64,000 nt of DNA from Sipunculus nudus (Eukaryota > Annelida > Sipuncula > Golfingiida > Sipunculidae): the NCBI GenBank assembly GCA_026874595.1, contig CM049316.1:73129176-73193175 (forward strand). Reading direction: 5' to 3'. The first letter of the stretch is position 1, and each line of letters opens with the position of its first letter. The translations under genes were made by a program, and so were the position numbers. The notes under the pieces were generated by a model. That model made no database searches. It was given only the letters and a program-made list of their open reading frames with translations, and was not told where the DNA came from. This document shows, in pieces, positions 38,101-44,574 of the stretch.

Positions 38101-40419
38101 AGGAAAGAAAGGGCATGGTGACACAGAAGGTCAAGTGCTTAAAAGTTATTAATTTAAGCACCGTTCCAACATAAATATTTGTAAAATTAATGGAAATCAC
38201 ATGGCTGGTGATACGTTCTTCGCCCTGTATGTCTGATGCATCGGAATCACGCAAGAAAAGCTGACAGACAAGAACATGACATTTATAGAAGGAATATTCT
38301 TGTAATTTTAAATGGAATGTGTATGTAATATGCTTGGTAAAAAGTAAAAAAAAAAATGCTTTCTATATAAGCATTGTATATAATTTGAAATTTGTGCAAG
38401 TTAAATATAGTGTAAATTTTTTTGTTGATGTATATTTCTAAACCACTTGTTGATTTTGAAAATTGTTTTCAATAAGAGTTCTGTAATATGAATAGCAGTT
38501 CTTCTTGAATTGTAGATATGTTACAGCGATTCACTTCTTCAGATTCTTTGTTTTGAAACTTCGCATTCTCAATTCTACTCGGTTATACATCGGAAGATTA
38601 ACCAATTCATTTTCCGTGTATGTATATTTTTAACACCAGTTGTAATTGTATATTGGAAAACATACTGTTATAGTGAATGTTGTTGTTCTTTCTTTGATGA
38701 TATTTCTGTTTTGATATTGCTTGATATATTGCATGTATGTAAACACATTTTACCTTAACTATTCTGTGAATTAAATTATTGTTACATTTTAGAATTTATT
38801 CACAAAGTCTAATATTTAATATATAAAATGTATGTATATGTGTGTTTGAAATGGTTTTCTGAGTTGATATATTGCGAACCATGACGTAGGTCAATCTAAT
38901 CCCAGTGGAATTTTTAACAAAGTCGCACTCACATGAAATTATAGATTTATAGTGATTGGTGGGGCAACTTAGTTTAATATTCTGAATGTGTTTTATTTTT
39001 TATATTCTTGCTTTTCATAATAGTATTAGCAGGAAGGACTTTTTATAATAGGTCGTAAACCGTGGTCCGAGATCGTGGTAGACCGAGCTAAGGTGATCGT
39101 AGTAGCCTTGAAATGTGGCCTTGAAATGAGGCTTTGTGAAGTGCCGTTCGATGCCCCTAAAACAAAATGTGTTCTATTTAGTGAGTCACGGTGAAGTGGA
39201 GTTTCACTAGCTTAAATAAGAACGAAGAAAATGTGTTTTCTTCATTTTTTTAAATATTTTTTTGTTGTAGGGAACCGCCTCCATTTTTAAATGCTAACTA
39301 AACTCAGTTATTGTTCATCTGCAGGATTTCATATTTTAAAAGGGGAATGTTACACGCTTCCTCATATTCTATATCCTGGTGTTAAACAGATCCAGTGACT
39401 ACTGCACCTGCGGGCAAGATGACAAAGCAGGTCAGGTACTTTAAGGTTCTGAATGTACGTATCTTTTCACCCGATATAACTTTGTGTAATCAATAGTAAT
39501 CACATGTATGGTTTTACGCACTTTGCTCACTGTGTCTCTTGCAGCGCCGTGATTCAGGAGAAGCTGACAGACATCAACGTGACCTTCAGAGCAAGCAAGA
39601 TGAAGGGCAGTTTGATCTGACTAAAACAAGACACCTTTGATAAATGGAAATAGTATGGCTCTGACTTACTTAGTTTTTCTGTTTTCTGTTGTATTTTCTA
39701 ATGTGGTTTAACTGACTAAAATAGGTCTAGTTCAATGAAAAATATGATATTCATGTTTATGTTTAGTGAAATGAGATATATTGAGGTCCTGTCCTGTCTC
39801 CTGCAGCGCCGTTAACAAGGAGAAGCTAACAAATTTCAGAATGACCTTTAGAGGAGGCATCGTTTTTTGCAGTATCAATAAATTAGAACCTAATCAGGAA
39901 ACTTTGTTTTTAAAACTGCACCTTTTTTTTGCACCTTGATCATGAACATATATTTGGGTTTGTCCATACTTGGTTCAAGAAGGAAGCTTTGAATCTTAAG
40001 TGCATAGATTAAAACAAAATCCATCTCGTGCGTACGAGATATTTTTCTTGTATCTTAGCAAAGTAATAACCAAACGAGACAATCTTATCAGAAATATTCA
40101 ACGCAAAACGTACCAAAGTCAACACGTTTGGGTCATGTCCTTTTTCAAGGCAATACTTTACAATTTTCACAGCCCCCGACCAGGCGGAACGATGCAGCAG
40201 ACTGTCACCATGCTATTCGAAAAGATAAGATATAATTAGAAGCGGTAGGCAAGTAGACGGTAAAACTTCTTAGAAATTGAATTAATTTGACGTAAGTAAA
40301 TCATATATAAAGCGGCTTACGTTGTCTGTAGCATTCAGTTGGAAGCTAGAACCTGGGAAACAAAAATAAAACGCATATCAATGTGAAAATTTTGTTATTA
40401 TTATTATTATTATTATTAA

Positions 40420-40474
<55 letters not shown>

Positions 40475-42374
40475 TACTTTAGTACACATTACACAGACAC
40501 AGACACACATATACATTCTTTAAAAATTTTCCGGGAATAAATGTAAATACATAACGATATATAATATATATAAAAAACATTTATTTATGTAAATATATAA
40601 TTATATATAATATATATACACAATATTTTATTCTTACACATTTAATAATGATTAATAATATTAAAATTTTGCTTTATTTGTAAATTATTACCTGATGATT
40701 CTCCATTCGGCTTTTGTAATGACGTATAGATATTATAAACCAAAATATTCGGGGAGAGAAAGATTTCCTCCCATGCACCTAGAATTATAAGGCCGAGATC
40801 CTGCCCAATAGTCTTGTCTTGAATCCTTTGGTCTAGCATCTCATACGTTTTATCATCGGGCACATACATTAGTAAAACTACCGACCCTTCCTCTACCCCT
40901 ATTATCTTTGCAGGTAAACGTGAAAATACCGATTTGCAAAGGTTCACTTGACTCGTATTTTTATCTGCTTTGCTCCTAGGTGCGTTTTCCTTTCTGCTCA
41001 GTGTTCTTCGAAAGCCACGTTTCAGTATATTTAGAAATTTTGACGTTTCTTCAGCAGCAAATGATTGATCTTCTCGCCTAACGCTGAGATTGATCTGGAC
41101 GGTGTTTGAACCTTAGTAACAGGGAAAGTTCGTATATCATATATCACATTACTAACGCTTGTAAATGGTGTTTAACAATTATGACGCAAGGACGTTTTCC
41201 TAGACGTTTTATAAACTGTTTTACACTTTTTGAGAGAAAAACATACTATTTAAAAGCTTTATTTTCTATACCTGTCAAAATGATTTGGCTAGACAATGAA
41301 AAGATAATTTAGACGTTTATACAGAAATATAAATAAGTAGCGAAGGCATTTCAAGTTAATCTTAGTAAAACTGTCCTTACCTAGGATATCCTTTATAAAT
41401 GCCTGACGTGAGTCACAGACCACATCGCACTCCTGTAGAAACAGTGAAACTGTTTTAACCTTCTCAACTGCATGTAAAGGATCGTCAATAATCGCCTGTA
41501 TAATCGTCATTAAACTTGATTTGTCTTTTCCATCCCAGAGTATGTTTTGCTCGATTTCTGCAGGTATATCCCCAACTGTTTTGATAACTGGGTGATCTTT
41601 ATGCATAACATGCAGGAGTCCATGGAGGGTCGGTTGCAAACTGACCCAATTTATGTATGTACCTGGTCCAGGAAGAAGCCATATTGAGTCATTGTAAAAA
41701 CGAAGGACCTCAGGGGCCCGGTTAACCTTGACAAAACGAATGTCGCAATCGAAAGATGCACAGTCAATACCTGGTGTCCATTCATTGCACAGTAAAATTA
41801 CTTCTTTCCTTTTATCTTCAAAGTGTACAGCGGAAACAACTTCAAGTATCGTCTGGACTGCATCTTTTGTATTTTTACATGAACTGGTGACATCAACAAT
41901 GAAACGTATCGTGTTTTCGAAAAATGTATAAGATTTCTCCTCTTCTTCGGTTGCATAGTGTAGCGGGACAAATATGATATGTTTGGCTTGTATACGTTTG
42001 CTCCAATCCTCTTGTAACGGTCTCCCAGGAATATAAAAGGTGAACTTCTTCGAACAGCTAAGGAGGTTTTTTAAGCTTGATTCTTCTTGATCAGGAGATG
42101 GTGGAAGAGTTAATACTTGGGACAGTGCTAGACCCGTTGATGCTTCTACATACTTCTCAGTCATTTTTGTCGTTTGTGGGAATACTCCGACAACATGAGA
42201 TATCTCCCAATAAGCTTGATATTCAGTGCCCCTGTTCACGTGTACCTGAATTTCACCATCAATCTGTTTTATCCAGTCCCACATCACGTCAAGTTCGAAT
42301 CCTGGAGCAATAACATCTGATGATTCACGGGGATCCAGCAGCAGGATAGTCGGCCTTATAAATCGTCGAGACAT
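22192..42374 (-). CDS. Composite immune-type gene: GT-B-like?/TRADD-N-like/6x ankyrin/SAMHD1 HD-domain dNTPase
   Basis: Twenty-one minus-strand coding exons join in phase to 1152 codons plus stop: 42374-41381, 41111-40692, 40352-40321, 40212-40114, 39620-39522, 37683-37585, 37372-37274, 35756-35658, 35445-35347, 34028-33868, 33354-33203, 32455-32382, 30572-30429, 29897-29850, 29515-29345, 28731-28663, 28324-28227, 27769-27592, 27171-27088, 22995-22897, 22332-22192. Residues 1-331 may be a degenerate GT-B fold; 332-471 resemble TRADD-N; 483-680 are six ankyrin repeats; 681-1152 are SAMHD1-like. The HD metal set is present: H731 (RFEHSLG), H782-D783 (CHDLGHGPFSH) and D885 ([11 protein letters not shown]), matching human H167, H206/D207, D311. 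SAMHD1 hydrolyses dNTPs to nucleoside plus triphosphate and restricts viruses by dNTP depletion. There is no SAM domain, and the protein stops about where the human C-terminal tail would begin. The start ATG has an in-frame TAA upstream, but a CAG acceptor adjoins it, so a further 5' exon is possible. Read-through as one transcript is inferred from phase, strand and the lack of a separate SAMHD1 first exon. Confidence 0.8.
22897..22995 (-). CDS. Fusion gene exon 20
   Basis: 99 bp, phase 0 from acceptor [29 protein letters not shown], then [13 protein letters not shown]. It lines up with human '[21 protein letters not shown]' but most of that conserved stretch has changed. Separated from exon 19 by a 4.1-kb intron filled with tandem repeats. 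Donor GTGAGA. Confidence 0.75.
23590..24620. repeat. Tandem array I, about 275-bp period, in intron 19
   Basis: Three periods starting at about 23709, 23971 and 24251 with GTAGGTGGYGCCACCTGTCA followed by AAAATCAAGAAAGCTATCC. Between them, half-period boxes (about 23850, 24124, 24402) read GCAGGTGGCGCCACCA then GAGCTATGTTAGATCTATA and CAAACGGTTCCCGAGATATG. No coding sequence. Confidence 0.8.
24620..26995. repeat. Tandem array II, seven units of about 340 bp, in intron 19
   Basis: Units begin near 24624, 24964, 25303, 25643, 25960, 26298 and 26633, each with a version of ACAGGTGGCGCCACCAGTCT followed by GCAGRAACTGATGRAACA. Inside each come CATGACCATCAGT, TTTGTATCAAATTTTCCATT, AAAGGATATGGGTAACAGAG and GAAGATTCTAGGTCCAG. 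The array ends in GGACGGACAGACGGACAGAC and a hairpin TAGCTCAGATGACTTTCAGT/CAGCTGAGCTA, which looks like a transposon-like terminus. Short open frames here are repeat shadows. Confidence 0.88.
27088..27171 (-). CDS. Fusion gene exon 19
   Basis: 84 bp, phase 0: [20 protein letters not shown], then GTQDILLK. Matches by position the variable segment of SAMHD1 between the HD core and the C-terminal lobe; it is shorter than in human. Acceptor GCGTTGTAG, donor GTATAT. Confidence 0.8.
27592..27769 (-). CDS. Fusion gene exon 18
   Basis: 178 bp: [20 protein letters not shown], then [19 protein letters not shown] and [15 protein letters not shown]. Equivalent to human '[20 protein letters not shown]...[25 protein letters not shown]'-type sequence (shown here only in short pieces). 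Donor GTAGGA. Confidence 0.9.
28227..28324 (-). CDS. Fusion gene exon 17
   Basis: 98 bp, acceptor with polypyrimidine tract (CTAACCTTTACAG), phase 0 to 2: [20 protein letters not shown], then [14 protein letters not shown] nearer AG would bring a stop into frame, which fixes the acceptor. Corresponds to the helix before 'MEAYTKL' in SAMHD1. Confidence 0.83.
28663..28731 (-). CDS. Fusion gene exon 16
   Basis: 69 bp, phase 0: [20 protein letters not shown], then CHQ. By alignment to human '[20 protein letters not shown]', human Y374 and H376 are kept, but H370 is Ala and Q375 is Cys. Donor GTTACC is weak. Confidence 0.85.
29345..29515 (-). CDS. Fusion gene exon 15: catalytic Asp
   Basis: 171 bp, phase 0: [20 protein letters not shown], then [20 protein letters not shown], ending ICPRDK at a GTGAGA donor. 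D885, K886, Y889 and D893 match human D311, K312, Y315 and D319. Confidence 0.93.
29850..29897 (-). CDS. Fusion gene exon 14
   Basis: 48 bp, phase 0: [16 protein letters not shown], equivalent to human 'WPYKGRPENKSFLYE'. Acceptor TTTAAAACAG, donor GTAAAG. Too short to show as an open frame of its own. Confidence 0.9.
30429..30572 (-). CDS. Fusion gene exon 13
   Basis: 144 bp, phase 0: [15 protein letters not shown], then [15 protein letters not shown]. The first His (810) matches human H233 and is brought in right after EEEWK of exon 12, as in human 'KWTHEQGS'. Confidence 0.9.
31081..31150 (+). mobile_element. hAT-like terminal fragment
   Basis: CAGGGGCGTAGTCAAAATTT followed by G-rich sequence. 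Matches the CAGGGGCGTAGCCAGG type of terminus. Lies in an intron of the fusion gene. Confidence 0.45.
31370..31425. repeat. (TA)n microsatellite
   Basis: Uninterrupted TA run within an intron of the fusion gene. Confidence 0.93.
32382..32455 (-). CDS. Fusion gene exon 12: HGPFSH motif
   Basis: 74 bp, acceptor GTTTTTCAG, donor [27 protein letters not shown]786 and H791 match human H210 and H215 of the active site. The loop is shorter than in human SAMHD1. Confidence 0.9.
32730..33045 (+). mobile_element. Short hAT-like non-autonomous element
   Basis: Left end CAGGGACGCAGCCAGGGTTT with a G-homopolymer tract; right side again G-rich, then CCCCTGGACACGCCCTTCAG. Size about 310 bp. Intronic, between exons 11 and 12. 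Class assigned from termini only. Confidence 0.45.
33203..33354 (-). CDS. Fusion gene exon 11: HD motif
   Basis: 152 bp. Starts with (G)[16 protein letters not shown] and ends [17 protein letters not shown]782 and D783 are the catalytic HD pair. Donor GTAAGG, phase 1. Confidence 0.92.
33868..34028 (-). CDS. Fusion gene exon 10: start of SAMHD1-like core
   Basis: 161 bp, acceptor TATATAG, donor GTAAGT (phase 2). Reads [29 protein letters not shown], then [18 protein letters not shown]701, Q706 and R709 match the human guanine-binding D137, Q142 and R145; H731 is the first HD-motif ligand. Human N119 is Lys here (K683). Confidence 0.92.
34075..34465. mobile_element. MITE-like element with many ACGACC/GGTCGT words
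   Basis: Begins CCACGGTCACACTAGAGATA, then many short inverted words (ACGACCAG, GGTCGTGCC, GCACGATT, GGTCGTACGACC). GC content and vocabulary differ from flanking intron. No coding potential. It sits in the intron that joins the ankyrin part to the SAMHD1 part of the fusion gene. Confidence 0.45.
35098..35193. repeat. (TA)n(GA)n compound microsatellite
   Basis: About 60 bp of TA-rich repeat followed by about 33 bp of GA repeat. Confidence 0.93.
35347..35445 (-). CDS. Fusion gene exon 9: ankyrin repeat 6, last before the HD domain
   Basis: 99 bp, phase 0: [20 protein letters not shown], then [13 protein letters not shown]. Donor GTACGT. The final Lys (residue 680) falls exactly where human SAMHD1 has K116, one residue before VI.DPIH, so the ankyrin exon supplies the first residue of the dNTPase core. 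Confidence 0.88.
35658..35756 (-). CDS. Fusion gene exon 8: ankyrin repeat 5
   Basis: 99 bp, phase 0: [20 protein letters not shown], then [13 protein letters not shown]. Acceptor TTATTTAAG, donor GTAAGT. Confidence 0.88.
35983..36036 (-). pseudogene. Decayed ankyrin exon (second half)
   Basis: Reads [16 protein letters not shown] on the minus strand, matching the [14 protein letters not shown] half of an ankyrin repeat; the TALHLA half is gone. The copy at 37910-37960 is the same. Confidence 0.7.
36296..36368 (-). pseudogene. Decayed ankyrin exon
   Basis: Reads [20 protein letters not shown], matching [20 protein letters not shown], but the N-terminal half and its acceptor are lost. Duplicated at about 38218-38290. 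Confidence 0.7.
37274..37372 (-). CDS. Fusion gene exon 7: ankyrin repeat 4 (duplicate of exon 9)
   Basis: 99 bp, phase 0: [20 protein letters not shown], then [13 protein letters not shown]. Differs from exon 9 at one residue (D for G before the last K). Confidence 0.88.
37585..37683 (-). CDS. Fusion gene exon 6: ankyrin repeat 3 (duplicate of exon 8)
   Basis: 99 bp, phase 0: [20 protein letters not shown], then [13 protein letters not shown]. Identical in protein to exon 8. Its donor is GTTAGT where the other copy has GTAAGT. Lies in the upstream member of the 1.9-kb tandem duplication. Confidence 0.88.
37910..37960 (-). pseudogene. Decayed ankyrin exon (copy of 35983-36036)
   Basis: Same relic ([12 protein letters not shown]) in unit 2 of the tandem duplication. 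Confidence 0.7.
38218..38290 (-). pseudogene. Decayed ankyrin exon (copy of 36296-36368)
   Basis: Same relic ([15 protein letters not shown]) in unit 2 of the tandem duplication. Confidence 0.7.
39110..39212 (-). pseudogene. Two very short ankyrin-exon starts
   Basis: At about 39160 and 39212 minus-strand sequence resembles the first codons of an ankyrin exon after an AG (GTTTTAG-like and CTTATTTAAG contexts, then ACxCCACTTCACC/ACGGCACTTCAC). It then diverges. Interpreted as truncated remains of further repeats. Confidence 0.4.
39265..39440 (-). mobile_element. Truncated copy of the 49.2/60.3-kb SINE
   Basis: GGAACCGCCTCCATTTTTAA, CTGCAGGATTTCAT, TTACACGCTTCCTCATATTC and CTACTGCACCTGCGGGCAAG follow, in order and spacing, the left half of 49195-49380. 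The tRNA-like head is missing, i.e. a 5'-truncated insertion (element on the minus strand) in an ankyrin intron. Confidence 0.6.
39522..39620 (-). CDS. Fusion gene exon 5: ankyrin repeat 2
   Basis: 99 bp, phase 0: [20 protein letters not shown], then [13 protein letters not shown]. Canonical TALHLA..GH..V.LLL.HGA. Acceptor GTTTTAG, donor GTGCGT. Confidence 0.88.
39791..39861 (-). pseudogene. Decayed ankyrin exon with in-frame stop
   Basis: Reads [11 protein letters not shown], stop (TAG at 39826-39828), [10 protein letters not shown] in one frame, clearly an ankyrin repeat with a nonsense change in the CQLLL position and a lost TALHLA start. It lies between exons 4 and 5 and must be skipped for the gene to be coding. 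Confidence 0.75.
40114..40212 (-). CDS. Fusion gene exon 4: ankyrin repeat 1 (divergent)
   Basis: 99 bp, phase 0, residues 483-515: [20 protein letters not shown], then [13 protein letters not shown]. It has the ankyrin pattern (G.S.LH..A..G...IV..ll..G.dpN) but is capping-repeat-like and diverged from the other five. Donor GTACGT. Confidence 0.8.
40321..40352 (-). CDS. Fusion gene exon 3: 32-bp micro-exon
   Basis: Acceptor TTTCCCAG, donor GTAAGC. It converts phase 1 to phase 0 and encodes the linker (G)[10 protein letters not shown] before the first ankyrin repeat. Without it the frame from exon 2 into the ankyrin exons would break, which supports both the exon and the overall model. Confidence 0.65.
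40393..40471. repeat. (ATT)n and (AT)n microsatellites
   Basis: About 24 bp of ATT units followed, after AATG, by about 50 bp of AT repeat. Between exons 3 and 2 of the fusion gene. Confidence 0.93.
40692..41111 (-). CDS. Fusion gene exon 2: TRADD-N-like region
   Basis: 140 codons, acceptor GTTACTAAG, donor GTAATA, phase 1 at both ends. [11 protein letters not shown], then a helix ([14 protein letters not shown]), a basic Ser/Lys/Asn-rich linker at about 365-385, then [19 protein letters not shown] (400-418) and [14 protein letters not shown]. The strand-helix-'v.eGSv.l...vp'-helix-'lGl..l' plan is that of the TRADD-N-like domain found next to death, ankyrin and NTPase modules in invertebrates. 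The domain call is by memory of the pattern, not alignment. Confidence 0.7.
41381..42374 (-). CDS. Fusion gene exon 1: N-terminal region (possible GT-B-like fold)
   Basis: 331 codons plus one base, ending at donor GTAAGGAC. It starts [20 protein letters not shown]. Residues 190-200 ([13 protein letters not shown]), 226-238 ([13 protein letters not shown]) and 262-275 ([14 protein letters not shown]), followed by a helix-like [19 protein letters not shown], follow the order seen in the C-terminal half of GT4-type glycosyltransferases (strand; 'lpS'; 'G.P.v.t..GgipE'; 'i..ll.dp'). The catalytic E-x7-E motif is not evident, so an enzyme is doubtful. The assignment is tentative; the exon itself is well supported by its length and codon character. 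Confidence 0.8.
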
Positions 42375-44050
42375 TGCCTGCCGAATTTAATAAAATACAC
42401 TAATTATCTTATTTCGTATAATACCAATTAGCAAAAAAAACAACTGGACTAATATTCAGAAATAAAATATTGGTAAAAGTTAGATTGCATTCCATTAAAA
42501 AAATGTAATATTAAGCAAACCAAATGCAATGAGTTTTAGGTTAAAAAACATTATCGAATTATTTATTAATACACTTACCATCCCGGAAAGCATGATTATA
42601 TTTCAGGAGCTACATACCCCAAATAAACAATGTGCCGTCGCCCTGATAGGTGTTAAAATGTCATCGAAATGATATACTATGAATGTTATATCAATCATAT
42701 TTAAATAATTATGACTGTAAGGCCTGAATGTTTGGGTTATTATTTGCTTGTCACAAGGTTATTGGGTCTTCCTAAAGCACGTTGCTGTAGTAGTATTTTT
42801 TACGGTCGAAGTGTTTATTCCTTCACTCACTCTATCTTTTAAGGACTCAGTATGTCATCTTGACTATGCGTTAATATCTTTTAAACTGTTTTCATATTAC
42901 TAAACTGTTACCAGCAGCAATATATTTTCTATATGGATCCACTAAGGAACATATCATCAAAGTTCATTATTTACATAATAACACATGATAACCTGATGAG
43001 TGACGATTCAATTTTTTTGGGCGATGAGGTTATAATGGCAAAAACGCTATCGTTCAATTTAATTATTATTACACATAGCGCTATAATTTACTCATGTTTG
43101 TACGCAAAATGTCTGAACAGATTTTGTTTAAACTTTTGTGAAGGATAAGGAATTTTTGAGTTTTTTTTAGATTACATCAGATGTTTCTTTGTTCAAAATA
43201 TTCGTTTACATCGTCCATACAGCTAATTTTGTTGTCCCCGGCCATTGTTAGAGAACAGAGCTGGTGACCGTGACATCATTTCTTTTTGTAACAATTCGTA
43301 ATTTAATTTGTCATGAAAATGTGTCACCTAATTTAAGGTGATCACGTTACTCTCGTTGTAGTACTCATTCCACTGAACCACTTCTAACAACAGTACAGAT
43401 ATCGCGTTATTCATAGACTTTTGTCAAAAGATACCCTGATGTTTGACTTATCTCCAAGGTATTGGCATTTTTCCTATGGAACTCGTGGGTCCCCGGATTG
43501 TCCTTTTGGACAAGAATGGTCTATTCAGTGTATCCGCTTCCGTTTTTGCACACCTAAGCCTCAGCTTTCTGATCAACAGAACAAGTTCATCAAAAAAAAG
43601 TTTGATAACCCTATTCACACAACGTAGATTTCACCCTTTCCCTCATAATGCTTTTACGACGCGTACTCAATTAAATCCCTTTTCCACGAAGAAACACGTG
43701 ATCAGTTCCTTATCAGAAGGGCAATATGACATTCTGTACACAGAAAGGTATCGAACTCCACAGAATTTATTTAAAAGGATGTACCTAGTCACCCGGAGCA
43801 AACTTTCATCACACCTGTACCAAGTAAGCTGAACAAAGACCATGCCGTGGGCCTCAAGCAGTACGTGGCATTGGATATACCAAATTTCAATATGCACATT
43901 TATTATTATCATAAATCAACAAGTTGATCTTCTAGAACAAAAAATGTACAGATATATTCAAATTATATCTAATTATAACTACCATCAACTTACATGGGCT
44001 ACTTATGAAAATAAAAACCCGTAGGATTCGGGACGCATTTTTACGAAATA
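42375..44050. other. Upstream flank of the fusion gene; no supported exon
   Basis: Would contain the promoter and any 5' UTR exon. The CAG just before the ATG (42375-42380 region) could be a splice acceptor, so a noncoding first exon is possible. A plus-strand open frame at 43443-43832 (129 codons) has no recognisable domain and no supporting splice sites. Confidence 0.45.
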
Positions 44051-44052
44051 CC

Positions 44053-44053
<1 letters not shown>

Positions 44054-44123
<70 letters not shown>

Positions 44124-44124
44124 A
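44054..44124. repeat. (TA)n microsatellite
   Basis: TA run of about 70 bp with one TTTA interruption near its end. Confidence 0.95.
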
Positions 44125-44574
44125 AGTAAAGATAAACAGTGACGCCTTTTAGATAACAATGCTATACCACTTATTATATATATATATATGCTGATTTGAA
44201 AGTATGCTGCGTTTTAAAAAAATCGCAAAAAATATTAGATGTTTGAAAGCTAATAATTACTTTTAATTATTGGCCAGTTAATTCGCTGTGAGGCGTAAAA
44301 ATTGACGGGCATTTGCAAACAACCACATTTTCAGGCCGGTTTTGGGCATGACTATTGCTACCACTCAAACGTCATTGACAATGATTTTTTTTGTTTGAGG
44401 AGCAGGAAGTTACCGATTGTTCCAATTCCACACATAAAATGATACTCAAACTGACTAAGTGCGTAAAATTGTCAATGAACAAAATAGTTAACATTGGCGT
44501 TCAAATATCTAATGTGATTGGCCATCACTGTCCATTGGTCAGGTTTTCGAGCGGCGATAATTTTGCCCGTATAC

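Larger units (their letters stand above)
37202..39107. repeat. 1.9-kb tandem duplication, unit 2 (ankyrin exons 6 and 7)
   Basis: Direct tandem partner of 35274-37188, about 95-97% identical by eye. Introns and exons look similarly conserved, which argues for a fairly recent event rather than exon-only selection. Confidence 0.93.

Noticed and set aside
43443-43832. 129-codon plus open frame starting MTYLQGIGIF
   Set aside because: Longest unexplained frame here, but Ser/Phe-rich with no domain, no exon borders, and a second frame overlapping it; likely chance.
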